A stretch of DNA of 64,000 bases from Symbiodinium natans (taxonomy: Eukaryota > Sar > Dinophyceae > Suessiales > Symbiodiniaceae), in assembly GCA_905221605.1 (NCBI GenBank), contig CAJNDS010002496.1:288501-352500 (forward strand). Direction: 5' to 3'. A program made the position numbers and the translations under genes. Below the pieces are notes generated by a model that made no database searches, was not told where the DNA came from, and saw only the letters and a program-made list of their open reading frames with translations. Positions 14,101 to 20,084 of the stretch are shown in pieces (positions within the stretch are counted from its first letter, which is position 1; every line of letters starts with the position of its first letter).

Positions 14101-16740
14101 GTTTCTTGTTCTATGTTCTTCGAACTTTGGAGCTTTGCGGCTTGGTTGCCTTTGCCTTAGCTTAAAGTCTTGAAGCTGGCCTTGGAATGACACATGTACA
14201 ACGTTTAACAGAAAGGGCCAACTGGTTGAGGCTTTCTTGTGGCTTTCTTGTGACTTTTGCTTGAAGCGTTTGAAGCGTCATTTAATTGTTGTGTACCCTT
14301 TGATCGCTTTGCCAGGTCGTGCTTATGATGTGGATCCTGGAAGCAATGTGACCTTTGCAGATGTTGTGGGTGCACCAGGCGGACCATTCAGGCGGAGAAG
14401 TCGCTAGTTCTGCGATTCTACTGCCTGTGCGTACCTTTGAATGCCTCACGCGCCTCTGCAGTTTCGAGCTTCCGTCGGATTCGCCTCTCCGAAGCTTCAC
14501 GGCCTCCGCGCAGAGAAACTTTGAGATCACAGTGACCGGGCTTGCCCGGGAGGCTCCGTTCCAGGTCAGCATCAGTCAGCTATGTACATGCCCCTCGTGC
14601 AGGTGCTGTATTTCATCTACTGTGTGGCAGAGGATGACGAAGCTACAGATGGCTGTTTCCAACGCAATGTAACGGAAAGCCCAGATTGTGGAAACAACCA
14701 GGTCTGGGTGCAGCAGTGGGTACAGTGATGCAGGTTCTCTCTTAAGCAACTGCCCCATGTTGGTAGGCAGTGCCCATCCTGACAGAGCCATCTGGCCGGT
14801 GCGCGTTTTGCCGGTTGCGTCATGCCTGTTGCAGAGGCGTAGAGTCATGTAGAGTCATAGAGTTCCTGACTTCGCTTGAACACAGGTACTCCCTGGACCT
14901 GACTCCTCCGACTATCGCTGTACTGGATGCGGTCTCCTACACACAGGCCCCTATGCCAGCTGGCATGAGCATCATGCTCGCCGAAGCCAACGATTGTTGA
15001 AACCCCCAGACTTGGAAAACCTTGACCCTTCCAGGATTCTATTCGAGTCACAGTCTCTTTGAACGAGGCCTGAGCTCTTTTGAATGCGAATTATGTGTAA
15101 CACCGTGCGGTGCTTATGCAGGCGGGTACCGTTTGGTGTGCCGCAGTGCTAGACCTGCAGCCAGCACCTAGCACCAATGAAGTGGCAACTTGTCAGAAAG
15201 TGCTGGTTTTCGTGGTATTCTTTGTGCCTGCTTTGTTTGTCTACATATCTGGCTGTTCTCATCGTCTCAAGGTGGCCGCAGGATATTTCGCCAGCACGGT
15301 GACGGCGATGTGCTGAGTTCAGACCGGATGCCAGACGAGACTCGACAGAAAGTCTCGAAGATTGTGTGATCGCACGTGCTCGCGAGGCAGGAGTTCTGGA
15401 TGTGACCATTCAGAGCTTGCGGAGGCACTAGGGTCACTGGCACAAGACATCACAAGTCATGCAACGGAATGTGCAAAACACATTTCACATAAACTCGTGC
15501 CAGGGACACGGAGTACGATGTTTACTGCTTTGCATGCTGCTGAGTGTCCAGTGTTCAAGTGCCAGCCAGCCTTGATATGTTGCCAGAAATGCTCGAAGCA
15601 CGTTAAGGCCCGAGACGATGGCACACTGTCAGCGGCAAACAGCACGTTGGAGCTAAAGCTCTCCAAAAAGAACTCGATCACGTGCCCTCTGTGCCTTACG
15701 TCTACATCAGAGGAAGTCGAAGATAATCAAAGGGATGAGACTGAGCATGTGCCACACAGGTATGCAGACATGGTGGCAACAAAGATGGACGCCCATGTCA
15801 TCTATGACTCAGAGGCTCCGCTTCTCCTCGCTGTGGATCCTCCACACAATGCTTTCGGAGCAGCAGCCCCAGCTCCGCTGAAGTTGAGAAGTAGTTATGC
15901 TTACGCAGTGCTTTCATCATCTTGCATCTCTTGTGCTTCACCGGTTCTACCGCCCGGAGGTCGGTGCCGGAGTCAACATCAGCTTGACGTTCAGCGAGGA
16001 CATTCAGGATCGGCAAAAATCTTGTACTTCTACACACTTCGCCCGCGTGTGAGTGTGCCTACTTAATGGGGCTTGTTGCTGGCATGCTTGAGCGAAGCCC
16101 CTAAGCTCACCACTAGCGGGCACCTTGGCCCAGCAAATCGCGAGCGCGATATCACCGTTAGAGCTGCTCATGCACACGCATCCCACAAGCGCAATCCATA
16201 TGGACCATCAGCCATCAGCTGGTCGCAGCTGCCACGAGATCATACAATCCCACTATCCAGAAGAAAGCAAAAGTTATGATCGCCACGCAGCTGCTGCACA
16301 AGATCTAACGTCCAAGCTTCGTGTTTTCTGGAATGGCAGGCTGGGAATGGCACCATTGAGCTCCTCGCAAGTGGCGAGACTTCTGCGGCGACCTTGGCAA
16401 GTTGCGGAAGCTCTGAAGCTTGTGGCCTGTGATGGTGATGCTGCGACCCCGTTGAAAATGTTGAGTGTGTCTTGATTTGAATCCAGTGTTCGGGCTTTCC
16501 CAGATCTTCTTGGAAGCTTTTGAAGTCGTGATCGCGAACACTGCGATGATCATCGTCCCTCTGCTTCAATTTACTTTTGCTCTGCAACAGTTCGGCAGTG
16601 AGAGCTTGTCGCTAGCAGTAGAAGTCTTCACAATCAGTTGCTAGCAGCATCTTACAGCTCCGTGCGCTCAGCTTGGATCGATCCACGGCGGCTTGACCCT
16701 GGGCAAGACTTGGAGACTCGTGGTGCCAAACGGGGCGCTC
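11..16740 (+). CDS. Multi-exon gene for a large repeat protein with Fn3/Ig-like (TPP...LNEPGTAYC...YDVYCWA) units and a Big_5-like domain
   Basis: More than 30 short plus-strand exons encode diverged copies of one pattern. It has a D-x-TPP-x-x-x-x-V-x-A-E-A segment, then D-S-I-x-V-x-L-Q-L-N-E-P-G-T-A-Y-C, a SDSGE-x-A-A-D-M-x-x-N-R-I-L-A-A-D-W segment, and T-Q-Y-D-V-Y-C-W-A-Q-D or E-T-M-Y-Q-V-F-C-F-A-E-D-D-W. The TPP opening and alternating hydrophobic strands look like bacterial Ig-like or fibronectin-III sandwiches. The cysteines suggest disulfides and an extracellular or surface role, which is inference. LNEPGT-type strands lie near 60, 790, 2010, 4930, 6080, 6910, 8400, 10725, 11740, 13250 and 15060. 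The start codon is probably left of the window. The end is uncertain: the last recognisable domain exon ends near 16740. I do not recognise a named gene. It could be two adjacent genes, because the exon evidence is thin at 2.8-4.9 and 9.1-10.4 kb. Confidence 0.7.
100..279 (+). other. Intron with 11-bp terminal inverted repeats and GC donor
   Basis: The intron begins GCCCTGG and ends TTTACGAGAG before G. A perfect inverted repeat, CTCTCGTAAAG at 112-122 and CTTTACGAGAG at 269-279, brackets it. The right arm ends exactly at the splice acceptor. A GT/CT microsatellite (about 151-197) fills part of the interior. Confidence 0.6.
280..475 (+). CDS. Repeat gene exon: SDSGE...ADM...ILAADW...TQYDVYCWAQ
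   Basis: Open frame with codons TCA GAT TCT GGA from 281. It has the ADM-x-V-N-R-I-L-A-A-D-W segment and an N-I-T segment (possible N-glycosylation), and closes with TQYDVYCWAQ. Ending at CAG/GC (475/476) joins in phase to GAC at 590 and restores CWAQD, as in CWAKD at about 6530. The motif INRILAADW is uninterrupted here but split by an intron in the 6.2-kb unit. Confidence 0.75.
590..810 (+). CDS. Repeat gene exon: PNYM...GVWVTDNTPP...VTLQLDEPGTIW
   Basis: Frame from GAC at 590 carries FARPNYM, GVWVTDNTPPT, then SSDTVQVTLQLDEPGTIW. It parallels 6628-6808, which has RPNYMAASYV and GVWVTDSTPPE. Here the SSD-TVQV junction is continuous, whereas the units near 6.8 and 13.15 kb have an intron at that point. 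The right border is near ATATG/GC at 810. Confidence 0.75.
1068..1200 (+). CDS. Repeat gene exon: CYFETFAKGTYADGT...FRDVDIEVNR
   Basis: Follows the acceptor GCAG/GAT at 1067/1068. It encodes a second type of module, C-Y-F-E-x-F-A-K-G-T-x-x-D-G-T and then F-R-D-V-D-I-E-V-N-R. Counterparts lie at 5167-5241 (EDYIKGNTTDGT), 5279-5412 (FQDVDVEITRI) and 7376-7521 (CYYEDYIKGE). The right border is not fixed. Confidence 0.6.
1489..1533 (+). CDS. Repeat gene exon: PETPYKIFCYAEDDW
   Basis: A short exon read from comparison with LLPETMYQVFCFAEDDW at about 5365-5410. It follows TTCAG and ends at GACTGG/GC. It probably continues the module whose first half lies at 1068-1200, so an intron of about 290 nt would separate the two halves. 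Confidence 0.55.
1590..1690 (+). CDS. Repeat gene exon: VQVVQSTAAMVSPNFVAPAIPNK
   Basis: Frame after TGCAG encodes V-S-P-N-F-V-A-P-A-I-P-N-K. A matching S-P-N-F-I-A-P-x-G-P-N-K lies at about 8110-8155, and a weaker S-P-N-F-M-A-A-R-K at about 12755. It seems to be the linker between a FCYAEDDW strand and the next TPP strand. Confidence 0.5.
1850..2034 (+). CDS. Repeat gene exon: LDETPPRFTK...RIVVIFALNEPGTAYC
   Basis: One open frame holds both the TPP strand (DETPPRFTKL) and the LNEPGTAYC strand (DRIVVIFALNEPGTAYC). This unit therefore has no intron between them in my reading, unlike the units at 6.8, 13.1 and 15 kb. Confidence 0.65.
2118..2255 (+). CDS. Repeat gene exon: RRVDSGAASTNM...ILAAGW...VVIEMTKL
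   Basis: Starts after TCTCAG and aligns with the 280-475 exon: VDSGAAS for SDSGEAG, then P-D-I-L-A-A-G-W for N-R-I-L-A-A-D-W, then VVIEMTKL for VIINITAL. The right end near 2250 is approximate. Confidence 0.65.
2311..2400 (+). CDS. Repeat gene exon: ...DEQTQYDVFCWVRAA
   Basis: After a TTAG acceptor the frame reads DPAIGALDAATADFDEQ and then TQYDVFCWV, the closing strand of this unit. In the first unit the same region is in one exon with ILAADW (280-475), so this unit has an extra intron. Confidence 0.6.
2717..2800 (+). CDS. Repeat gene exon: GVWVADTTPPTMLLVQAEALRS
   Basis: Clear TPP strand (GVWVADTTPPTMLLVQAEA) matching 700-760. No LNEPGT strand is seen soon after it. The next is at about 4930, so either an exon is missed or this unit is decayed. 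Confidence 0.6.
2801..4869. other. Non-coding or unreadable stretch within the repeat gene
   Basis: No exon of the repeat family is recognisable over about 2 kb. It holds a C11-12 run near 3230, a G17 run at 3480-3496, an AT-rich patch at about 4040-4110 and short GCAGTATACTGC / GCAGCATAC repeats at 4528-4575. It may be a long intron or the boundary between two genes. Confidence 0.4.
4880..4957 (+). CDS. Repeat gene exon: VRLQLNEPGTVW
   Basis: Frame ...KVRLQLNEPGTVW, ending at GGTTTG/GTCTGA or close by. The upstream border is unclear. Confidence 0.55.
5167..5241 (+). CDS. Repeat gene exon: QEDYIKGNTTDGTSFSEYVPEA
   Basis: Encodes E-D-Y-I-K-G-N-T-T-D-G-T-S-F, the counterpart of YFETFAKGTYADGTVF (1068-1200) and YYEDYIKGE (about 7510). 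The frame closes soon after, so the exon is short. Confidence 0.55.
5279..5412 (+). CDS. Repeat gene exon: FQDVDVEITRI...LPETMYQVFCFAEDDW
   Basis: Starts after a GAAGAG/G acceptor and runs through F-Q-D-V-D-V-E-I-T-R-I to the closing strand P-E-T-M-Y-Q-V-F-C-F-A-E-D-D-W. This is the clearest copy of the second module type and the template for the split copy at 1.07-1.53 kb. Confidence 0.7.
5691..6084 (+). CDS. Repeat gene exon group: FADSIGTLTTLDE, WPPIAIILPVQAAPSF, ILVVNFALNE
   Basis: Three probable exons. About 5691-5785 has TVQTFADSIGTLTTLDEAP. About 5830-5925 has ANWPPIAIILPVQAAPSF, a diverged TPP strand. 6053-6084 has ILVVNFALNE after GGCAG. The last stops at AACGAG/GCT, so LNE is separated from AGTAYC at 6209 by a 124-nt GC-AG intron. 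Confidence 0.5.
6209..6279 (+). CDS. Repeat gene exon: AGTAYCRATRSDSGESAADMPINR
   Basis: Starts at GCCGAG/GCT and reads AGTAYC, RATRSDSGES, AADMPINR. It is continuous across the point where the first unit has its intron at 100-279. Ending at AACAG/GA (6279/6280) and resuming at 6370 restores I-N-R-V-L-T-A-N-W, matching V-N-R-I-L-A-A-D-W. That implies a GA donor. The competing GT donor at 6303 would insert eight extra residues. Confidence 0.7.
6370..6537 (+). CDS. Repeat gene exon: VLTANW...VTIAMNNL...GTQYDIYCWAKDW
   Basis: Follows GAGTCAG/G. It reads VLTANWVGEYDG, then NVTIAMNNLENV (possible N-glycosylation sites), then SAGTQYDIYCWAKDW. It aligns along its whole length with the second half of the 280-475 exon. 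Confidence 0.75.
6628..6808 (+). CDS. Repeat gene exon: YPRPNYMAASYV...GVWVTDSTPPEMFL...LSED
   Basis: Best second copy of the 590-810 exon: RPNYM, ASYVASPVLSPDAPAGGY, GVWVTDSTPPEMFL. It ends at GAGGAC/GCC (GC donor), where the first unit simply continues into its TVQVTLQLDEPGT strand. Confidence 0.75.
6889..6945 (+). CDS. Repeat gene exon: DSLLVQLQLSEPGTA
   Basis: Begins at CTCCAG/GAT in phase with 6808, giving SED-DSLLVQLQLSEPGTA. The 80-nt GC-AG intron between them has no counterpart in the 590-810 unit. The right border is uncertain. Confidence 0.65.
7376..7521 (+). CDS. Repeat gene exon: FKRDQIHAEVWCAATAPDGGSS...LQDVNPLTACYYEDYIKGE
   Basis: After AACAG the frame reads AEVWCAATAPDGGSSSYC, then SDLQDVNPLTACYYEDYIKG. 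The 1068 exon starts exactly where this exon passes through CTCCAGGATGTG, so this unit lacks that intron. Confidence 0.65.
7712..8160 (+). CDS. Repeat gene exon group: VSLEINRIALSG..., FSILCFAQDSWD, SPNFIAPSGPNK
   Basis: Three probable exons follow the module order seen at 1.07-1.69 kb. About 7712-7790 has KVSLEINRIALSGIGGSG (compare VDVEITRI). About 7880-7940 has FSILCFAQDSWD (compare VFCFAEDDW). About 8108-8160 has GSPNFIAPSGPNK (compare SPNFVAPAIPNK). Borders are approximate. Confidence 0.5.
8378..9020 (+). CDS. Repeat gene, diverged unit: VDLQLNEKDY; LDLTPPL; EVLFGVDEAGLATPF
   Basis: About 8378-8465 reads HYFRVDLQLNEKDYLAK, where PGT is replaced. About 8800-8850 reads LDLTPPLGQH. About 8972-9020 reads EVLFGVDEAGLATPF. 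These are weak matches to family strands and could include decayed or false exons. Confidence 0.35.
9100..10390. other. Stretch without a recognisable exon
   Basis: A short GT microsatellite at about 9311-9330 and scattered short open frames. None carries the family motifs. Confidence 0.4.
10393..10760 (+). CDS. Repeat gene exon group: HSYALVQDDN, NDFTPPQISVVRAS, LQLDEPGAP
   Basis: About 10393-10461 has NATMPVDNVNMWHSYALVQDDN, a diverged closing strand. About 10565-10635 has VNDFTPPQISVVRAS. About 10715-10756 has TLQLDEPGAP. The order closing strand, TPP, LDEPG matches other units. Confidence 0.5.
11321..11940 (+). CDS. Repeat gene exon group: AYETYCAAQDTA, DVDPPTFSLLGVFW, LSVTLQLNEPGTAYC, CEGRATRTDAGPP
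   Basis: 11321-11424 has AYETYCAAQDTATNPSC. About 11488-11592 has VGQIITRDVDPPTFSLLGVFW. About 11690-11758 has ENMLSVTLQLNEPGTAYC. About 11848-11940 has CEGRATRTDAGPPVLQIS, then IVQAGFLATND, the counterpart of RATRSDSGE. Confidence 0.6.
12000..12147 (+). CDS. Repeat gene exon: ...IIDIDKLAD...LTRSTAYDIVCWAKA
   Basis: Open frame with a hydrophobic strand VSSIIDIDKL, then TRSTAYDIVCWAKA, the closing strand of the unit begun at 11.5 kb. It ends near 12147, just before a 12-bp repeat cluster. Confidence 0.65.
12176..12232 (+). repeat. 12-bp tandem repeat (AATGCAGTGCTT)
   Basis: About 4.7 tandem copies directly downstream of the 12.0-12.15 kb exon, in a presumed intron. Similar short TGCAGCAT/TGTTGCAGC arrays lie at 20518-20568 and 23950-24045. 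Confidence 0.9.
13056..13151 (+). CDS. Repeat gene exon: WDATPPVLTFVRAEARSED
   Basis: Reads VRTWDATPPVLTFVRAEARSED and ends at GAC/GCC, giving a GC donor at 13152. The intron sits at the same place as the one after LSED at 6808. Confidence 0.7.
13227..13292 (+). CDS. Repeat gene exon: DSITSVLQLDEPGTAYCQG
   Basis: Begins at TGCAAG/GAC in phase with 13151, giving ARSED-DSITSVLQLDEPGTAYC. The intron between them is 75 nt with GC-AG ends. Confidence 0.7.
13481..13530 (+). CDS. Repeat gene exon: TPTDPKPSLCFDYIK
   Basis: Just after a C14 run (about 13467-13480) the frame reads TPTDPKPSLCFDYIK, similar to CYYEDYIKG and CYFETFAKG. It is short and only moderately supported. Confidence 0.4.
14316..14392 (+). 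CDS. Repeat gene exon: RAYDVDPGSNVTFADVVGAPGG
   Basis: Follows TTTGCCAG/G. The frame closes at 14407, so the donor lies before that, near TTCAG/G. It encodes SNVTFADVVGAP, which resembles an Ig-like strand with an N-V-T site. Confidence 0.5.
14462..14564 (+). CDS. Repeat gene exon: ...RNFEITVTGLAREAPFQ
   Basis: After CTGCAG/T the frame reads FELPSDSPLRSFTASAQ, then RNFEITVTGLAREAPFQ, and meets a GT donor at 14565. F-E-I-T-V-T-G matches the DVDVEITRI strand. Confidence 0.65.
14603..14701 (+). CDS. Repeat gene exon: VLYFIYCVAEDDEATDGCFQ
   Basis: Begins at GTGCAG/GTG, in phase with 14564, giving APFQ-VLYFIYCVAEDD (compare LPETMYQVFCFAEDDW). It ends at AACCAG/GT. The implied intron is only 38 nt (14565-14602). 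The exon is cysteine-containing and has an N-V-T site. Confidence 0.7.
14886..15067 (+). CDS. Repeat gene exons: YSLDLTPPTIAVLDAVS and DSIRVTVSLNE
   Basis: 14886-about 14995 reads YSLDLTPPTIAVLDAVSYTQ and continues to a stop at 14998, so its donor lies just before. 15035-15067 is exactly 11 codons, DSIRVTVSLNE, and ends at AACGAG/GCC. Confidence 0.65.
15122..15175 (+). CDS. Repeat gene exon: AGTVWCAAVLDLQPAPSTNE
   Basis: Begins at ATGCAG/GCG and joins 15067 in phase, restoring SLNE-AGTVWC. The intron is 54 nt with GC-AG ends, at the same position as the 6085-6208 intron. Confidence 0.7.
15294..15540 (+). CDS. Repeat gene exon group: SSDRMPDETRQKVSKIV, AGVLDVTIQSLR, ARDTEYDVYCFA
   Basis: A frame from about 15294 reads DGDVLSSDRMPDETRQKVSKI. 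About 15388-15430 reads AGVLDVTIQSLR. About 15497-15535 reads ARDTEYDVYCFA, a closing strand. The three follow the usual order of a unit. Confidence 0.5.
15590..15760 (+). CDS. Repeat gene exon: ARDDGTLSAANSTLELKLSKKNS...
   Basis: Open frame reading DDGTLSAANSTLELKLSKK, then an acidic stretch EEVEDNQRDETEHV. It also contains C-P-L-C. It leads in frame into the Big_5-like exons. Confidence 0.45.
15760..16740 (+). CDS. Big_5 (SbsA-type Ig-like) domain spread over several exons
   Basis: Pieces in the order of the known fold: DSEAPLLLAVDPPHNAFGAA (about 15808-15880), EVGAGVNISLTFSEDIQ (about 15955-16010), AGNGTIELLASGETSAATL (about 16338-16400), and LTLGKTWRLVVPNGALQDRAG (about 16690-16752). This matches the bacterial pattern P-x-x-G-A, then L-T-F-S-E-x-x, then G-x-G-x-I-x-L, then L-x-x-G-x-x-Y-x-V-x-I-P-x-G-A-x-x-D-x-x-G. 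Big_5 domains are surface modules in bacteria and appear in some alveolate and algal proteins. Domain identity is by pattern only. Confidence 0.6.
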
Positions 16741-16759
16741 CAAGACCGGGCAGGCACCA

Positions 16760-17463
16760 CGTGACACCACATAACACTACCTTCATCCGGCTCATCTACT
16801 GCCATTTCCTGGGGTTGTTTCTCATGGTTGCTCCAAGAACTCCTGGTCCATTCTTTGGTAGCCCTCGCTGCTTGAGGGCCCTGAAGTCAGATTACCCGAT
16901 TGCTTTCGCTTCCTCATGTGAGAGTCGCTTCTTCATTCGCGTTTTTGTGCATGCGAGAAGGTCTGTATGTGCTATTTTTGTGTGCAAGTAGTCTGCTGGT
17001 GTTCCTAAATTAGTAGGCCCCTTCTGATCCTTCTGTAGAGCTGAAGCCCGAGCACTGGCCAAGTACAAACGGTGAGTAAAAGCATACACTTTGGATCACG
17101 TTAGTCAGGCAATGCCTTCGCTGGGATTACAGATGGTCAGTACTCGCTGCAGCCATGAAGCCATGAGCTGAGCTGTTAGCGCTTGAACTGTTGGACTTGT
17201 CTTGGACCTGTCGATTCCAGCTGATCCCGAACTGTGTTTTTTGGGGAGCTGAGGCTTGAGGCCGGTCGAGGAATCCGAACCATTCCGAACCTTCGACCAA
17301 CTTCGGTGAAAGTGCAAGGCGCGCTGATGCTCGCAGAGACGCGGAGTGCACGTTTATGCGAGTATGCGAGGAGTGGTGGTTCCTTTCGATCCGATCCACA
17401 AATGATTGCAAGTACTCGTACATGATAGTTCATGCCAGTTCATGCAGATCTGAACTGTCTGAT

Positions 17464-17527
<64 letters not shown>

Positions 17528-17984
17528 AGAGGTCATCCACAAGTTCCGGCGGAACACGGCTGTGATCCGAGCCGTGCGCATTTCCCGCCTGGTCGAGTCG
17601 CACCTGAAAAGATCTCCTTCGAGTACGACGGCGCATTACGGCGCAGCGATGAGGGAGCTGAGCGATAGGACTCGTGGTTGACGCAGTAGATCCAAGCAGC
17701 TTGCGAGGCACCACCATTGCTACGGCTGCTACGGCCGTGCGGTGGTGATGAAGCCATAGCCAGCCTGGAGCCCTCAACAAAAAGAAAGGCCTGACTAAGC
17801 TGGCTTTCAAATGCTTTCATGCAGTGGCCATCAGTGGCCCATCAATGCATCTCCGAAGCTCTGACATCCCAGCTCGTGGCTCAAGGCCCAAGTGCCCAGG
17901 AGTGGGGTTGAGGCAATGCGCGTGCCCAACGTCCGTAGGATGAGCTGTCCAATGGCGTCGGCGTCGCACTAGCATACCATAACC
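16760..17984. other. Interval between two gene models, with a long CTG microsatellite
   Basis: No exon is convincingly recognised. The main feature is the trinucleotide run at 17466-17527. Confidence 0.4.
17466..17527 (+). repeat. CTG/CAG trinucleotide microsatellite
   Basis: About 20 uninterrupted GCT/CTG triplets. It reads as poly-Leu, poly-Ala (minus) or poly-Ser (minus) in translation, but no exon context supports coding. Confidence 0.97.
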
Positions 17985-18441
17985 ATGCAAATGAGCGAGG
18001 AAGCGATTCGAGAGGCCGTGTTGCTGGAGACGCTCTCACGGCTTCTGCGTGAGAAGATCGGTGCCGGCGGTGCGGGCGCCTCTTCCGCTGGTGCCACCGT
18101 CCCGCCTTGGCGTCGTTCCCATAATGAGGCTGCCACCACCTCTGTCGACTCTGCCGTAGAGAGCTCAAAAGTATCACAAGCAGGCCAAGCAGAGGCAGCA
18201 CCTCCAGCGACTTCAGTGGCAGTTATAGGTGCGCCGGAGATCAAACAGGAAGCACCGCTGGAGAAGTTCATCAGGGTATTTCGTTTGGATGAGCTGGCGG
18301 CGAAGTGTCTGTTGAAGCTTCAAGATGACGAAGCTGCCTTTGTCATAGAGCTCCTCGACAAGAATTTCGACAAGCTTTGCACATCTTTCCAGGCCAAACT
18401 GCTTCTGAAACCGTCCGAAAGGTTGAACGAAGAGATGACAG
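17985..18441 (+). CDS. First exon of an unrecognised protein (helical domain FIRVFRLDELAAKCL...)
   Basis: Starts at ATG 17985 (MQMSEEAIREAVLLETLSRL), which is amphipathic and helical. An Ala/Ser-rich linker follows, then EKFIRVFRLDELAAKCLLKL and DDEAAFVIELLDKNFDKLC. It ends at ACAG/GT (18441/18442). The F-x-R-x-x-x-L-D-x-x-A-x-x-x-L-x-x-L pattern resembles short helical segments common in dinoflagellate RNA-binding proteins. That comparison is from memory and is weak. Confidence 0.65.
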
Positions 18442-18689
18442 GTGGGCACTCCCTTGTAGGAATAGAAGTTCACATATCCTTATGGCAGTTTTCAAGGCCT
18501 TAGACCAGTCCATAGCATCCCTCACCTGCGTGGTGTTTGTGTGATATTGTGTGCTCATTGGTCTGTTTTGCGTTGTGCTGTCAGGATGTTTTCAGTTGTC
18601 GAAATCTCAGTGGCTCTACTGAATCCAGGTGGTTTTCATGTATAGTCCCACTTTTTTGGAGCTTGCAACATTTTCGCAGGGAGCCCCCA

Positions 18690-18806
18690 GGATCACCAGC
18701 GGAGGCAGAACTGCCAGTCCGAAAAGATGGGGACTGGAGTTGGTCAGCTTACTCGATCTCAAGGAAACGCATGACCAGCAAGGAGCGACGACAGGGAAGT
18801 GTTGTC
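18690..18806 (+). CDS. Possible second exon (GDWSWSAYSISRKRMTSKERRQ)
   Basis: A phase-1 continuation after CCCCAG reads SPAEAELPVRKDGDWSWSAY, then SISRKRMTSKERRQ, basic at its end. A competing start at 18680 reads a different frame. The right border is unclear. Confidence 0.4.
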
Positions 18807-19192
18807 TGAGTCTGTAGAATGAAGGTACATGTTGTGCTCACTTCCCAACGCTGCCATTAAATGCGGTGGATATTCCGGGCGCCCACCAAAGGCAACAACC
18901 GCTACATTCGCTCCATTCAGAATAGGAACCTAGGCAATAGAGGGAGGTCTATTTCTCGATCCTTCCAGAAGCATTCAGAATGGGTGTTCCATCCACTTCA
19001 CGGGGCCCCTTCTTGGACCCTTAACGTCGGCGGTTTCGACGGATTGCAGCGACCTAGGATGGTTGAATAGCTCTTGCAAAGCCTTGAATCCTTGAAAGAA
19101 CCAGCTCGGTGAAAGTTCACAGCCGAGGTCCATCCAACATCGTCTGAAGTACGCGAAAAACCCATCTGCAGTGGTGATGATCGCCATAAGAG

Positions 19193-19283
19193 GTGTCGCT
19201 GCCAAAGTGGGCCGCAGATATTATGGCAGCCGCGAAACGGCGGAGGGTGGAGAATCTCACGAAGGTCCTGGAGAACTCAAAAT
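19193..19283 (+). CDS. Exon: VSLPKWAADIMAAAKRRRVENLTKVL
   Basis: After AAGAG/G the frame encodes a Trp-containing helix with a KRRR basic patch, possibly a nuclear signal. It belongs to the gene starting at 17985 by position and strand only. Confidence 0.5.
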
Positions 19284-19535
19284 GTGCTCGCCTCGCCTTG
19301 TGTGTCTGGGTGACTTGTTTTTGCCACTGTTGCCACTTGAATGTCTTTGAATGTCTGAATGTCCGGGCTGCGTTGCTTGCCTCCAAGTTGCCTCCAAGGA
19401 TCGGAGGTTCGCCAGAAGATGAGATCGAAACGGTGGTGTGCACCTTACGCGTCTTTGCCCGGCTACCAGCGCAGACGATTCGGCTCCAACAGGCTAGGTT
19501 GACTCAGGATGTACTGACTTCCTCTGACAATCTCA

Positions 19536-19606
19536 GGCTCAGACGGATCCCTACCTTGCTGGGGCTGACGAAGACGAGGGGCAGGAAGAGGAGGAGGAAG
19601 AGGGAG
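19536..19606 (+). CDS. Acidic exon (AQTDPYLAGADEDEGQEEEEEEG)
   Basis: Begins at CTCAG/G. After TDPYLAGADEDEGQ it has a run of six glutamates, then VVDEEAS. The very acidic composition is typical of a disordered tail. The frame stays open to TAA near 19645. Confidence 0.5.
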
Positions 19607-19729
19607 TCGTAGATGAGGAGGCCTCTCGTGCGACCATGTGGTTGTAAGACTGCAAGAATGGGCAAAACTGAGCCAAGAAGCAACATTGCAGATCCAGTAT
19701 CACTCAGTGCAGTGCGCAAAAAAAAGCAG

Positions 19730-19772
19730 AGGTGGAACCTCTGGAACCTCTGGAACCTCTGGAACCTCTGGA
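19730..19772 (+). repeat. 9-bp tandem repeat (GGAACCTCT), possibly coding
   Basis: Four to five copies. Two frames are open: (E-P-L)n and (G-T-S)n. An AG precedes the tract, so it may be an exon of the 18-22 kb gene. Confidence 0.8.
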
Positions 19773-20084
19773 GCCTCTTGCATGCCAAGGTGCGCTTCGT
19801 GCGCTTCTGAATTTGTTGTGTAAGCAGAAGTCTGAGAGAGCTGAGAAGTTAAGAGAGCTTCTGGTGTACTAAAACTTGTTCCGTCTGCCATCGATTCCGT
19901 ACCCACTGTACTCTTTTTTAGCTGCATTCAAGCGCAACTTGCTTGCGCGCTTTGTGAAGGTGTTTCGGAACCTCCTCTCAAGAAGCCGAAGGGAGCTCTG
20001 CCTGAGGACAGCTTACCTGTTGAGGCAGTCGCGGTTCGTTGTTCTTTCAGATATATTCATGTTGTTTTGGTTTCTTCAGAAGGT

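Noticed and set aside
17354..17810. Poly-Ala, poly-Ser, poly-Leu and poly-Cys frames over the CTG run
   Set aside because: The triplet run is open in all frames. The flanks do not look coding.
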